Source: CAVPTL01 sp963708725 (lineage in GTDB: Bacteria; Actinomycetota; Thermoleophilia; Gaiellales; JAICJC01). Taken from it: a stretch of DNA of 64,000 nucleotides. The notes beneath the pieces are model-generated. The model had not been told where the DNA came from. It worked only from the letters and a program-made list of their open reading frames with translations, and searched no databases. The position numbers were made by a program, and so were the translations under genes. The stretch spans positions 62,001-126,000 of the forward strand of contig CAVPTL010000011.1 in NCBI GenBank assembly GCA_963708725.1, read 5' to 3'. Shown piece by piece: positions 8,602 through 17,002 of this stretch (positions are counted from its first letter, which is position 1; each line of letters starts with the position of its first letter).

Positions 8602-9466
8602 ACGCGCTGACGGCGTCGTTGACCAGGGTGGTGAGGAGCGAGCGCTTCCAGCGGGTGGCGTCGAGGCCGGGTAGTCCGGCCAGCGGGTCATCGGGATCGA
8701 TCAGGCGGGGAAGGTTGGATACGCCGATCGCCGCGACCCGCAGGCCGTCGTCAAAACGGGCTGCGGCCACCCCGGTCAACGCGAAGCTCCACGCCGCTCG
8801 CTCCCCGGTTCGAGCGTAGGCACTGGCCAGCGGCGCCCGGGGCACGCGCAGCCGGGTGATCAGCTCGCCCGGCTCGAGCGTGAGCGTCGATCGATTGTCT
8901 TCGGTCGGCGGGCGGTACAGGTCCCCGAGCGGGAAGCTGCGATGGTTGGTGGTGACCTCGGCGTCGAGGGCGAGCAGGGCGGCCGCGAGGTCGCTGGGCG
9001 CGACCGAGATGCAGTCACCGGTCTCGAGACCGTGCTTTCGGTGGTCGCCGATCTGGGCGTAACAGGTGTCGCCGCCGCCGAGCCAGCAGGTCAGATCGGG
9101 GTGGCGGAAGTACCAGCAGCGAACCGCCTGGCAGATGTTGCCTGCCACGGTTCCCATCTCGCGCAGCTGCTGCGCACCGACCGATCCCGCCGCCTGGGCG
9201 AGCACCGCGTAGCCGTCGCGCACAGCCGGGTCGCGGCTGACCCGCGCCACGCTCGCGGTCGCGCCGATCACGAGGCCCTCGGCCGTCACCGAGATGTCGT
9301 CCAGCCCGAGCCCTCGCAGGTCGACCAACTCATCGGCCCGGCGGATGCCGCGGTGAACCTGGGTCAGCACGTCGGTACCGCCGCCGATGGCGTGGCCTCC
9401 CGCCAACAGCCGCTGTGAGGCCTGCTCGATGCTCGTGGGGCGCGAGTAGCCAAACTCCTGCGTCAT
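8594..9466 (-). CDS. Molybdenum hydroxylase FAD-binding subunit with extra Fe-S cysteines
   Basis: The 290-residue medium subunit of the xanthine dehydrogenase family. The FAD-binding segments are AGGHAIGGGTDVLTQ near residue 25 and GTVAGNICQ near residue 110. Four cysteines spaced 5, 10 and 8 residues apart (ICQAVRC, TCW, TCY) match the insertion seen in PaoB/YagS and 4-hydroxybenzoyl-CoA reductase subunits, which bind a [4Fe-4S] cluster; this assignment is by family. The ATG overlaps the stop of the large-subunit gene (ATGA). The TAA stop lies in REP palindrome 2. It passes electrons between the Mo subunit and FAD. Confidence 0.9.
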   Translation of the reverse strand: MTQEFGYSRPTSIEQASQRLLAGGHAIGGGTDVLTQVHRGIRRADELVDLRGLGLDDISVTAEGLVIGATASVARVSRDPAVRDGYAVLAQAAGSVGAQQLREMGTVAGNICQAVRCWYFRHPDLTCWLGGGDTCYAQIGDHRKHGLETGDCISVAPSDLAAALLALDAEVTTNHRSFPLGDLYRPPTEDNRSTLTLEPGELITRLRVPRAPLASAYARTGERAAWSFALTGVAAARFDDGLRVAAIGVSNLPRLIDPDDPLAGLPGLDATRWKRSLLTTLVNDAVSACE

Positions 9467-11703
9467 CCGGCGAGCGCCTCGAGGATCCGCTGCGGCGTGT
9501 AGGGGCACTCGTGGATGCGGACACCCAGCGCGTGGGCAATGGCGTTGCCGATCGCCCCGGCCGTGGGGATGATCGGCGGCTCTCCCAAGCCCTTGATCCC
9601 GAGGGGGAGGCTGGGGTCGGGATCATCGACAAACTCGCACACCAACTCAGGTGTGTCGGCCATGGTGGGGATCTTGTAGTCGTCGAGGCCGGGGTTCACG
9701 ACCGTGCCGGTGGTGGGATCCACCACCCGCTCCTCGGTGAGGGCAAAGCCGATGCCCTGCATGATCCCGCCGATCGCCTGACTCCGTGCACCCATCGGGT
9801 TGATGATGCGACCGACGTCGTGGACCGCCACGATCCGCTCGACCGTCACGACCCCGGTCGCCGTATCGACCGAAACCTCGGCGATCTGGCAGCCAAAGGT
9901 GTTGACGGCCAGATCCGCCGGGTTCGGGCCACGCGACCCACGGCCGGTGACCCAGGCGTTGCCGAGCTTGCCGGTGACCTCGGTGATCGGACGGCGCAGC
10001 GTGCCGTCGATCGACCGCACCTCGCCGCCTTCCAGCGTCAGATCCGAGGCCGCGATCTCGTACAGGTCGGCGGCCAGCTCGAGCAGCTGGGTGCGGGCGT
10101 GATGGCCGGCCGAGCGCACCGCCGGCGCAATCGACGAGAGCGTCATCGACCCGCCCGACATCGGCCCATGCGCCGCAAGCGAGGTGTCGCCGGCCTGCAC
10201 CTTCACCGACGCCACGGGAACCCCCAGGCGCTCCGCAACGACGATGGCGCTGGCCGTGATCGTGCCGGTGCCGAGATCCTGAAGACCGACCGAGAGCACC
10301 GGCCGTGCGGTGCGGCCAATCCGCACCTCGGCATAGGCCGGCGGCGCACCGCCGCCCCACCAGTACTGGGTGGCGCAGCCCATTCCACGCCGGATCCGAC
10401 CCTCGCTTCGAAGCTCCGCGCGGCCGCTCCAGCCCGACAGCTGCTCGGCGCGGTCATAGCACGCCAGCAGACGCTTGGAGGAGTACTCCTTCCCGCCTCC
10501 CTGGTCACGGGCAGCGTGGTTTTTGCGGCGCAGCTCCAGTGGATCGATGCCGAGTTTCTCGGCCAGCTCGTCCATCGCGTTTTCGAGCACCCACGTGCCC
10601 TCCATCACGCCGGGAGCCCGAAACGCGGCGGATGGCCCCAGGTTCTGGCGAATCGGCACCACCATCGCGTGCACGTTGTCGCACTGGTAAACAGATTTCA
10701 TCGGCTCCAGCACCGGGAACGACCACCCGGCGGAACCCAGCCCCATCACGGCCGAGGCCTCGATTCCGGTCAGCGTCCCGTCGCGGGTCGCCCCGATCTC
10801 GATGTGGACATCGGCGGGTGTGCGGAATCCGGACACGAGGTTCTCCTCGCGGCGCGACAGCACCAGGCGGACGGGCCGGCCGCTGCGCCGCGAGAGCTCG
10901 GTGGCAAGCACACCGGTGTCACCACAGCCGATCTTGGCACCGAACCCTCCGCCCATGAACTCGCACAACACCCGCACCTGATCAAGCTCGAGCCCGAATG
11001 TGGATGCAAGCTCGGTGCGCGCGCCGTAGATGCCCTGCGTGGAGCACCACGCGGTCAGCCCGTCGGGTCGCCAGTCAGCCACGGCGCAGTGGGTCTCCAG
11101 AGCGTTGTGGAGCTGCGTGGGAGCGTGGTAATCCGACTCCACAGTCACGTCCGACGCCTTGATCGCCGCCTCGGCATCGCCGCGCTCATCATCGCTCGGC
11201 TCGCCCAGGAACCGCTGCCGTTCGACACCCTCGTCGAGGTCGACGAGGAAGTCGAGCACCTCGTAGCTGGGCGCCAGCGCCTCCAGGGCGGCGGTGGCGG
11301 CCTCGACCGTCTCGGCGGCGACGGCCGCGACCGCGGCCCCGGCATAGGCGGGCTCGTCGGTCAGCACCTGCTCGTCGTCGTACAGAGGGACATCGCCGGG
11401 ACCGACGACGCTATGCACACCCGCGACGGAGCGCGCGGCGTCCAGATCGATCGAGACCAGCCGCGCATTGGCGTGAGGGCTGCGCAGCACCCGCGCCTCC
11501 AGCATGCCCGGCAGGTCGATATCAGAGGTGTAGCGAGCCGTGCCGGTGACCCGGGCCTGGGCGGTCAGCCGGGGGGCGGATCGCCCGATCACCGGCGGGC
11601 GCTCGTCGGGCGCCCACTCCGGCGTGTCGTCCTCGTCGACCAGGACCCACCGCTCCTCGACGCGGCCCTCGATCACCGCCTCGGTCTTCACCAGCCGGGG
11701 CAT
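9463..11703 (-). CDS. Molybdenum hydroxylase large (molybdopterin) subunit
   Basis: A 746-residue xanthine dehydrogenase family catalytic subunit. Visible are the N-terminal TGTARYTSDIDLPGMLEA segment, MGGGFGAKIG, the active-site loop GPSAAFRAPG and the C-terminal GIKGLGEPP segment, whose glutamate is the usual catalytic base. The AAFRAPG loop lacks the cysteine motif of true form-I CO dehydrogenase, so a purine, aldehyde or aromatic hydroxylase is more likely. The start at 11703 overlaps the small-subunit stop (ATGA). The gene order is small, large, medium subunit. Confidence 0.93.
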   Translation of the reverse strand: MPRLVKTEAVIEGRVEERWVLVDEDDTPEWAPDERPPVIGRSAPRLTAQARVTGTARYTSDIDLPGMLEARVLRSPHANARLVSIDLDAARSVAGVHSVVGPGDVPLYDDEQVLTDEPAYAGAAVAAVAAETVEAATAALEALAPSYEVLDFLVDLDEGVERQRFLGEPSDDERGDAEAAIKASDVTVESDYHAPTQLHNALETHCAVADWRPDGLTAWCSTQGIYGARTELASTFGLELDQVRVLCEFMGGGFGAKIGCGDTGVLATELSRRSGRPVRLVLSRREENLVSGFRTPADVHIEIGATRDGTLTGIEASAVMGLGSAGWSFPVLEPMKSVYQCDNVHAMVVPIRQNLGPSAAFRAPGVMEGTWVLENAMDELAEKLGIDPLELRRKNHAARDQGGGKEYSSKRLLACYDRAEQLSGWSGRAELRSEGRIRRGMGCATQYWWGGGAPPAYAEVRIGRTARPVLSVGLQDLGTGTITASAIVVAERLGVPVASVKVQAGDTSLAAHGPMSGGSMTLSSIAPAVRSAGHHARTQLLELAADLYEIAASDLTLEGGEVRSIDGTLRRPITEVTGKLGNAWVTGRGSRGPNPADLAVNTFGCQIAEVSVDTATGVVTVERIVAVHDVGRIINPMGARSQAIGGIMQGIGFALTEERVVDPTTGTVVNPGLDDYKIPTMADTPELVCEFVDDPDPSLPLGIKGLGEPPIIPTAGAIGNAIAHALGVRIHECPYTPQRILEALAG

Positions 11704-12158
11704 CAGCCGCCGCTCTCGGCGACTGCCATGACCGCCGCCTCGATGTTGGCATACGCACCGCAACGGCAGAGGTTCCCGCTCATATGATCGCGAACCTCCG
11801 CGCGGGTGGGCGAGGGATCGCGCTCCAAAAGCGCAACCGCCGAGATCAGCTGACCGGGAGTGCAGAACCCGCACTGAAACGCGTCATTCTCGGTGAACGC
11901 CTGCTGTAGCCGTGTGAGCAGCTCGCCGCCGCCCTCGATCGTGCGCACAGTCGCGCCGTCACACGCTGCGGCGAGCGTCAGGCACGAAAGCACGGGGCGA
12001 TCGTCGACGAGTACTGTGCAGGCTCCGCAGGTGCCTTCGGCGCATGCGAGCTTGAGGGCTTTGAGGGATTCCTCTCCCCGCAGCAGATCGGCCAGAGTGC
12101 GATGGGCCGGGGCGTCGAATGCCTGTATACGACCGTTGATGGTGAGCCCAAGCTGCAT
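11703..12158 (-). CDS. Molybdenum hydroxylase [2Fe-2S] subunit
   Basis: A 151-residue small subunit. The plant-ferredoxin-type cluster motif CAEGTCGACTVLVDD with a later cysteine in VLSC lies near residues 39-60. The second cluster motif QCGFCTPG with NLCRCGAY lies near residues 95-135. It relays electrons from the molybdenum site. The ATG at 12158 lies 8 bases after TACCTT (12172-12167), so the three-gene operon probably starts leaderless from a promoter shared with the divergent SNF2 gene. Confidence 0.95.
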   Translation of the reverse strand: MQLGLTINGRIQAFDAPAHRTLADLLRGEESLKALKLACAEGTCGACTVLVDDRPVLSCLTLAAACDGATVRTIEGGGELLTRLQQAFTENDAFQCGFCTPGQLISAVALLERDPSPTRAEVRDHMSGNLCRCGAYANIEAAVMAVAESGG

Positions 12159-12178
12159 CCATCGGTAAGGTACCAATT
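12159..12178. promoter_or_regulatory. Bidirectional promoter, overlapping -10 boxes
   Basis: Only 20 bases separate the starts of the divergent hydroxylase and SNF2 genes. The 7-bp box TAAGGTA (12166-12172) reads TAAGGT on the plus strand, 7 bases before the TTG start. On the minus strand it reads TACCTT, 8 bases before the ATG start. Both genes would be leaderless, and polymerase could bind in only one direction at a time. Confidence 0.7.
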
Positions 12179-14872
12179 TTGTCTCTTCCCACCACAGCAA
12201 CCGCCCACCGAGCCCCGCTCGAACTCGCACTCGTTCCGCGCAGCGTCGAAGAGCCGGTAATGGGCTTCTACTCGCTCAACCCACTGTCGCCCGGTGGGTG
12301 GACAGAGCTCCTGGACGATGCCGGCCTCCCGCATCGGCTGCGACGACTGAACGAGCCGATCGTGGTTGGAGCGCGCGCTCGCGGGACCGATTTCCGGTGC
12401 CTGCCGATGTTGCCGGCGCTGGCCTATCTCTTGAACGAGCCCGCGCAGGATGCAAGCGCTTCGGTGCGAGCCTGGCGGCTCGCGGCCCGAGTGGTGGAGC
12501 AGGCGATCGCCGCCGGCGGCGCCGTTCCTGACTTCAGCCGGTTTGCGGCGGCGTTTCCACCGTCGGCGCATGCCGTTGGAGTGGTGGACGAGACCGACGA
12601 GGACGGCGGGTTGATCTCGATGGATCCACTGGCTGCGGTCACGATCTTCGCCGAGGCCAGCATGCGGGCGCTGGCCGCGGCCGTCCGTGACCCCAAGATC
12701 CTGACCTCGCCCGACGTGCACCCGGTGGAGCTCGACCTGTCGCGGTTGCAACCCTCGCTGCGGGCGGTTGCGCCCGAGCTGGGCGCGGTTGCGCCGGTCG
12801 TGCAGCTGCGCGACACGCTCGATCTCACGCTGACCCTCGAGCTTCCCGAGCCGGACAGCGGGGCGTGGCCGCTGAGGGCGGTGCCGTCCGATCCAGGGCT
12901 GCTGAAGCGCGCCGCGCACATCTACCCACCGCTCAGTGGGATGGTCGACGGTGCCATCGATCTGGACGTGGACGCCGTGGCGGAGCTGCGGCTGGCCGCG
13001 TCCGCGCTCGAGTTTTCGGGAGTCAAGCTGATACTCCCGTCCCAGATCTCCGATCCCGTCGACCTCCAGATCGACGACGCCGAGCTGCGGCTCGTGGATG
13101 GACCGCTCTCGCTGACCGGGACGGTGCACTTCGACCTGACCGCCTCGCTCGGCGGTCACGAGATCAGCAAAGAAGAGTTCCGGGCGCTGGCACGCTCGTC
13201 GCAGCCGCTGGTGCGGCTCGGTGGGGAGTGGCGGGCGCTCTCAGGCAAGTCGCTGCTGCGCGCCAAATCGATGGCGGCGGTTGCACTGCACGGATCGAGC
13301 CTGCCCGCGCTGACAGCGCTGGGAGCGGCGCTCGGTGGGGCGTCCGACCTGCGGGGGTTGGGAGTCACGGTCGAGGCGCCTGCCGGTTCGGAGCTCGATC
13401 TGCTGGCCCAGCGGCTGACCTCGCCCGACCTGCACGACCCCGCCGTTGCCCGTGAGGGCTTTCACGGAACGCTTCGGCCCTACCAGAATGTCGGACTCGG
13501 CTGGCTTCTGAAGATGCGCGCGCTCGGTCTCGGGGCGCTCTTGGCTGACGACATGGGCCTCGGCAAGACGGTGCAGCTGATCGCCTACCTCGTCGATCGC
13601 TCGGATGAGCTCGACGGGCCGGCGCTGATCGTGGCCCCGACCTCGGTGCTCGGAAACTGGGAGCGGGAGGTACACCGGTTTGCGCCCGATCTGTCGGTGC
13701 ATATTCATCACGGGCCGGATCGCACAGGCAGCGTCGACGACCTCGGCCAGTACGACGTCGTGCTCACCTCCTACGCGCTCCTTGCCCGCGACCGCAAACT
13801 CTTGACGAGCTCAAGATGGCGCGCACTCGTGCTGGACGAGGCCCAGGCGGTCAAGAATCCTCTGACCCGGGCCGCCCAGACGGCGCGCGCGATCGAGGCC
13901 GGCCACCGGGTCGCCTTGACCGGCACACCGGTCGAAAACCGGCTCGACGAGCTGTGGTCGATCATGCAGATCCTGAATCCCGGCCTCCTGGGTACCCGCA
14001 CGGGCTTTCGGCGGATGCTCGCCACCCCGATCGAGCGCCGCTCAGATGTCGACGCCGAACGGCAGCTGCGCCGGATCACCGCGCCGTTTCTGCTGCGGCG
14101 GCGCAAGCACGACCCGGAGGTGCTGCCCGATCTCCCGCCGCGCCAGGACTCGACCGAGTTCTGCACGCTCACGCTCGAGCAGGCAAGCCTCTACCAGGCC
14201 ACGATCGACACGATTCTGGGCGGCGTGCAGGAGTCCGACGGGATCGCGCGCCGTGGGCGGGTGCTGGCGCTGATCACTCGTTTGAAGCAGGTCTGCAACC
14301 ACCCGGTGCATGCGATGGGCAAGCCCGGCCCGCTGCCCGATCGGTCGGGCAAGCTCGACCGCATGACCGAGATGCTGACCGAAGTGGTGGAGGAGGGTGA
14401 AAACGCCCTCGTGTTCACCCAGTTCGCGGTGATGGGGCGGCTGATCGCCGACCACCTCGAACGCGAGCTCGGCGTGGAGCGCCTCTACCTGGATGGCTCG
14501 CTGACGCGTGATGCCCGCGAGCGGGTCGTCGATCGCTACCAGACCGGCAGCGAGCCGCGTGTGTTGGTGGCGTCGCTGCGTGCGGGGGGTACCGGACTCA
14601 ACCTGACCGCAGCCAGTCACGTATTCCACTTCGACCGGTGGTGGAACCCCGCCGTCGAGGATCAGGCGTCGGATCGCGCCCACCGCATCGGGCAGACCCG
14701 GATCGTGCAGGTGCACCGGCTGGTGTGTGCCGGCACGATCGAGGAGCGGATCGACCAGTTGATCGCCGACAAGCGCGACCTCGCGACCCGGATCGTCGAC
14801 CGCGGGGTCGAGTCCACCATCTCCGAACTCACCAATGATGAGCTCGAAGATCTCGTGCGCCTGCGTCCGTGA
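12179..14872 (+). CDS. SNF2 family helicase/ATPase
   Basis: An 897-residue SNF2/Rad54-like ATPase. The N-terminal 420 residues form the region found in bacterial HelZ-type proteins. Walker A DDMGLGKT lies near residue 456, the DEAQ box near 552, LTGTPVENRLDELWSI near 580, and motifs V-VI (LRAGGTGLNLTAA, QASDRAHRIGQ) near 800-830. It is expected to translocate on DNA; the cellular role is unknown. The TTG start is chosen because TAAGGT lies 7 bases upstream; an ATG at 12260 is the next candidate. It is divergent from the hydroxylase operon. Confidence 0.93.
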   Translation: MSLPTTATAHRAPLELALVPRSVEEPVMGFYSLNPLSPGGWTELLDDAGLPHRLRRLNEPIVVGARARGTDFRCLPMLPALAYLLNEPAQDASASVRAWRLAARVVEQAIAAGGAVPDFSRFAAAFPPSAHAVGVVDETDEDGGLISMDPLAAVTIFAEASMRALAAAVRDPKILTSPDVHPVELDLSRLQPSLRAVAPELGAVAPVVQLRDTLDLTLTLELPEPDSGAWPLRAVPSDPGLLKRAAHIYPPLSGMVDGAIDLDVDAVAELRLAASALEFSGVKLILPSQISDPVDLQIDDAELRLVDGPLSLTGTVHFDLTASLGGHEISKEEFRALARSSQPLVRLGGEWRALSGKSLLRAKSMAAVALHGSSLPALTALGAALGGASDLRGLGVTVEAPAGSELDLLAQRLTSPDLHDPAVAREGFHGTLRPYQNVGLGWLLKMRALGLGALLADDMGLGKTVQLIAYLVDRSDELDGPALIVAPTSVLGNWEREVHRFAPDLSVHIHHGPDRTGSVDDLGQYDVVLTSYALLARDRKLLTSSRWRALVLDEAQAVKNPLTRAAQTARAIEAGHRVALTGTPVENRLDELWSIMQILNPGLLGTRTGFRRMLATPIERRSDVDAERQLRRITAPFLLRRRKHDPEVLPDLPPRQDSTEFCTLTLEQASLYQATIDTILGGVQESDGIARRGRVLALITRLKQVCNHPVHAMGKPGPLPDRSGKLDRMTEMLTEVVEEGENALVFTQFAVMGRLIADHLERELGVERLYLDGSLTRDARERVVDRYQTGSEPRVLVASLRAGGTGLNLTAASHVFHFDRWWNPAVEDQASDRAHRIGQTRIVQVHRLVCAGTIEERIDQLIADKRDLATRIVDRGVESTISELTNDELEDLVRLRP

Positions 14873-14891
14873 ACTGCGAGACTCTGTGGCC

Positions 14892-15965
14892 GTGACACCC
14901 GAAGCCGATCTGCTGCGACGACTGGTCGAAATCGAGAGCCCCACCGGCGGCGCCGAGGGCATCGCGGCGGTCGGCGACCTGATCGCGGCCGAGCTACAGA
15001 CGATCGGGGCGACCGTCGAGCGGCGTGAAGGTGGGGCGGTCGTCGGATATCTCGGCGAGGCTGTTACCGACCCGCTGCTGGTGATGGCGCACATGGACAC
15101 GGTCTGGCCGGTGGGAACGCTCGCCAAGATGCCGGTGCGGATCGAGGACGGGTTCTTCTGGGGGCCGGGCTCGCTCGACATGAAAGCCGGGATCGTGATC
15201 GCAATCGAAGCGCTGCGCGGGATCGGCGCCACGCCGCGGCCGGTGGTGGTGCTGATCACCGCCGACGAGGAGATTGGAAGCCCTGTGGGCCGGCCACTGG
15301 TGGAGGAATTGGCCCGAAACGCGGCCGCCGCGCTCGTGGTCGAGCCGCCGGTGCGCGAGGGCACGATCACCACTGCCCGCTCGGGCCTGGCGCGCTACCA
15401 GATGTACATCCAGGGTCGATCGGCCCACGCGGGCAACGGTCATCGGGGCGGCATCTCGGCGATCGACGAGCTCGCACACCAGACGATCGCGCTGCACGCC
15501 CTCGCCGATCAAATCCAGGGCGCCCGCATCAACGTCGGCCAGGTTGGAGGCGGGAGCGGCGACAACGTGGTTGCGGCCGAGGCCTGGGCCCGGATTGACG
15601 CACGGGCCTGGACGAGCCAGGGGCAGCTTCAGCTGGAGGCCGCGATCCACGGCCTCCAGCCGCGACTGGAGGGCGCGCGACTCACCGTCAAGGGTGGAAT
15701 CACGCGTCCGCCGATGAACCAGTCGCACGTCGCCGAGCGCCTCGCTCAGCGAGCGATCGAGATCGCGGCCGGAATCGGCCTTCCGATTGACCAGAACACC
15801 TCGGCCGGAGGCTCGGACGGAAACTTCGCGGCCGCGGCCGGCATTCCCGTGCTCGACGGACTCGGTCCAGACGGCATCGGAGCTCACGCAATCGACGAAC
15901 GCGTCTCACTCAAATCGCTCGGCGAGCGAATCCGTTTACTGCGTGCATTACTGTTAGAATTGTAA
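14892..15965 (+). CDS. M20 family metallopeptidase, carboxypeptidase G2-like
   Basis: The 357-residue product has the M20 zinc-site motifs: the histidine and aspartate of MAHMDTVWPVG near residue 72, the metal-bridging aspartate of GPGSLDMKAG, the catalytic DEEIGSPVG segment and a later histidine in RSAHAGNGHRGG. It hydrolyses an amide bond of an acylated amino acid or small peptide and resembles glutamate carboxypeptidases. The GTG at 14892 starts MTPEADLLRRLVEIESPTGG, the usual N-terminus. It lies 19 bases after the SNF2 stop, possibly on the same transcript. Confidence 0.88.
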   Translation: MTPEADLLRRLVEIESPTGGAEGIAAVGDLIAAELQTIGATVERREGGAVVGYLGEAVTDPLLVMAHMDTVWPVGTLAKMPVRIEDGFFWGPGSLDMKAGIVIAIEALRGIGATPRPVVVLITADEEIGSPVGRPLVEELARNAAAALVVEPPVREGTITTARSGLARYQMYIQGRSAHAGNGHRGGISAIDELAHQTIALHALADQIQGARINVGQVGGGSGDNVVAAEAWARIDARAWTSQGQLQLEAAIHGLQPRLEGARLTVKGGITRPPMNQSHVAERLAQRAIEIAAGIGLPIDQNTSAGGSDGNFAAAAGIPVLDGLGPDGIGAHAIDERVSLKSLGERIRLLRALLLEL

Positions 15966-16027
15966 CGCCGTTGGCAGGTGCTGCGGCAAGGCAAATCTCC
16001 TTCGCTTGCTCCAAGGAGGGCGGCAAT

Positions 16028-16492
16028 ATGGATGTATCAAAGCTCAACCGCGGCCATTGGCTCGTGGTGGGTGGCGCAGCGGTCGCGCTCATTAGCGTCC
16101 TGTTCTTTTCCTGGTACTCGTTTTCGTTCGGCCCGATCAGCGTTTCGGTGAGCGCGTGGGATACCGGAACCGTCGGCAAGCTGGCGGTACTCGGCACACT
16201 GCTGCTGGCGGCGGTCGCTGTGGCGATCGTCTTGGACATGCACTCGCAGGTCCCGTTTTCGCTGGCAGCGGCCGCGCTTGGGCTCGGCGCGTTCGTGTTC
16301 CTGATGGCTGTCATCAAGTTCATCGACGTGCACAGCCACACCTCGTTCGGCCTCTGGCTGACGATGATCGCCGCGGCCGTCGCGTGCTACGGCGGCTATG
16401 AGCTCGAAGGTCATACGGCGTTTGCGGGCGGTGGCTTCCCCCCGGGTAACACCGGCGGCAAGAGCGACCCCGGCGACAGCGACGCCGCCTAA
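16028..16492 (+). CDS. Small four-helix membrane protein, function unknown
   Basis: A 154-residue protein with four hydrophobic segments (about residues 10-30, 50-68, 75-95 and 105-120) and a Gly/Pro-rich, weakly acidic tail. I recognise no family. The start follows a strong AAGGAGG. That ribosome-binding site can be closed by a 6-bp hairpin, CTCCTT (15997-16002) with AAGGAG (16013-16018), so translation may be conditional. A TAGAAT box near the end of the peptidase gene could be its promoter. REP palindrome 3 begins 6 bases after the stop. Confidence 0.75.
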   Translation: MDVSKLNRGHWLVVGGAAVALISVLFFSWYSFSFGPISVSVSAWDTGTVGKLAVLGTLLLAAVAVAIVLDMHSQVPFSLAAAALGLGAFVFLMAVIKFIDVHSHTSFGLWLTMIAAAVACYGGYELEGHTAFAGGGFPPGNTGGKSDPGDSDAA

Positions 16493-16497
16493 AACGT

Positions 16498-16542
16498 CGA
16501 GGTGGTGAATACCGGTGCCAGGCACCGGTATTCACCACCTCG
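16498..16542. repeat. REP palindrome 3 (longest arms, central A)
   Basis: Perfect inverted repeat with 22-base arms around a central A at 16520. It has the GGTGCCAGGCACC core, but ACCGG replaces AACGG on both sides, a matched change that keeps pairing. The arms extend through GAGGTG/CACCTC. It lies between convergent genes. Confidence 0.95.
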
Positions 16543-16554
16543 CTCGTTAAATGT

Positions 16555-16663
16555 CGAGAGACTCGAGATCTGGACTTTTCCCCCTTGCAAGTCCGTAGGT
16601 CTCGAGTCTCTCGTGGGTGCTCGGGGCTGACAGTTACGATCCCCCTCGATCCCGTCAGCCCCG
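16555..16663. other. Two strong tandem hairpins in a non-coding stretch
   Basis: Hairpin one pairs 16555-16568 with 16600-16613 (14 perfect base pairs, CGAGAGACTCGAGA), with an inner 6-bp helix 16572-16577 with 16589-16594. Hairpin two pairs 16622-16631 with 16654-16663 (10 perfect base pairs, CGGGGCTGAC). Both lie just after REP palindrome 3. Neither is followed by a T run, so they are not standard terminators. From 16664 to 17002 I see only a weak small reading frame. Confidence 0.6.
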
Positions 16664-16683
16664 TGGGCGCGTGAGCGTCTTCG

Positions 16684-16863
16684 TTACGCCGCGATCAGAC
16701 GGCGGGCAAGCACATACTCGAAGCGACGGCCCTCGTGCCTTTCAGACGCGTCGTTCGTTATCTCTGCCGCGGTCACTACACGAAGCGCCCGCTCGGCGTG
16801 TTTTGCGGTCGCGGCGGCGTCACTCCCACCTCGACTTACCACTCGTTCTACCGTGATCATCAT
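16684..16863 (-). CDS. Possible small protein, weakly supported
   Basis: A 59-residue reading frame in an otherwise empty 500-base gap. The product would be Ala/Arg-rich and helical (TAAEITNDASERHEGRRFEY). A GGGGGG stretch 6 bases before the second ATG (16860) could serve as ribosome-binding site. No family is recognised and the opposite strand is also open, so this may be chance in high-GC DNA. It would lie downstream of pntB on the same strand. Confidence 0.3.
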   Translation of the reverse strand: MMITVERVVSRGGSDAAATAKHAERALRVVTAAEITNDASERHEGRRFEYVLARRLIAA

Positions 16864-17002
16864 GGACCCCCCGTCCAAGACAGTCGCGCCGACCCCCCAG
16901 TCTGCAACGACCCCAATAACTCTCTACTCTCGGAATAGCGAGCCCTGTCGCGGGCGTCAATGACTTCGATGCGTTCCGTACAGAACCCTTACAGTTGGGC
17001 GC

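Noticed and set aside
9415..11787. Long open frame on the plus strand (790 codons)
   Set aside because: It is the antisense of the molybdenum hydroxylase gene, with composition typical of a high-GC shadow frame (His/Arg/Gly-rich, no domain).
9463..12158. Aerobic CO dehydrogenase (coxSLM) with coxDE at the window start
   Set aside because: The large subunit has an AAFRAPG loop, not the cysteine-containing loop of form-I CO dehydrogenase. The medium subunit also has the four-cysteine insertion of other hydroxylases, so a general xanthine/aldehyde dehydrogenase-family call is safer.
16735..16938. Plus-strand frame of 67 codons in the 16.5-17.0 kb gap
   Set aside because: No ribosome-binding site or leaderless -10 at the right distance, and its composition looks like non-coding sequence.
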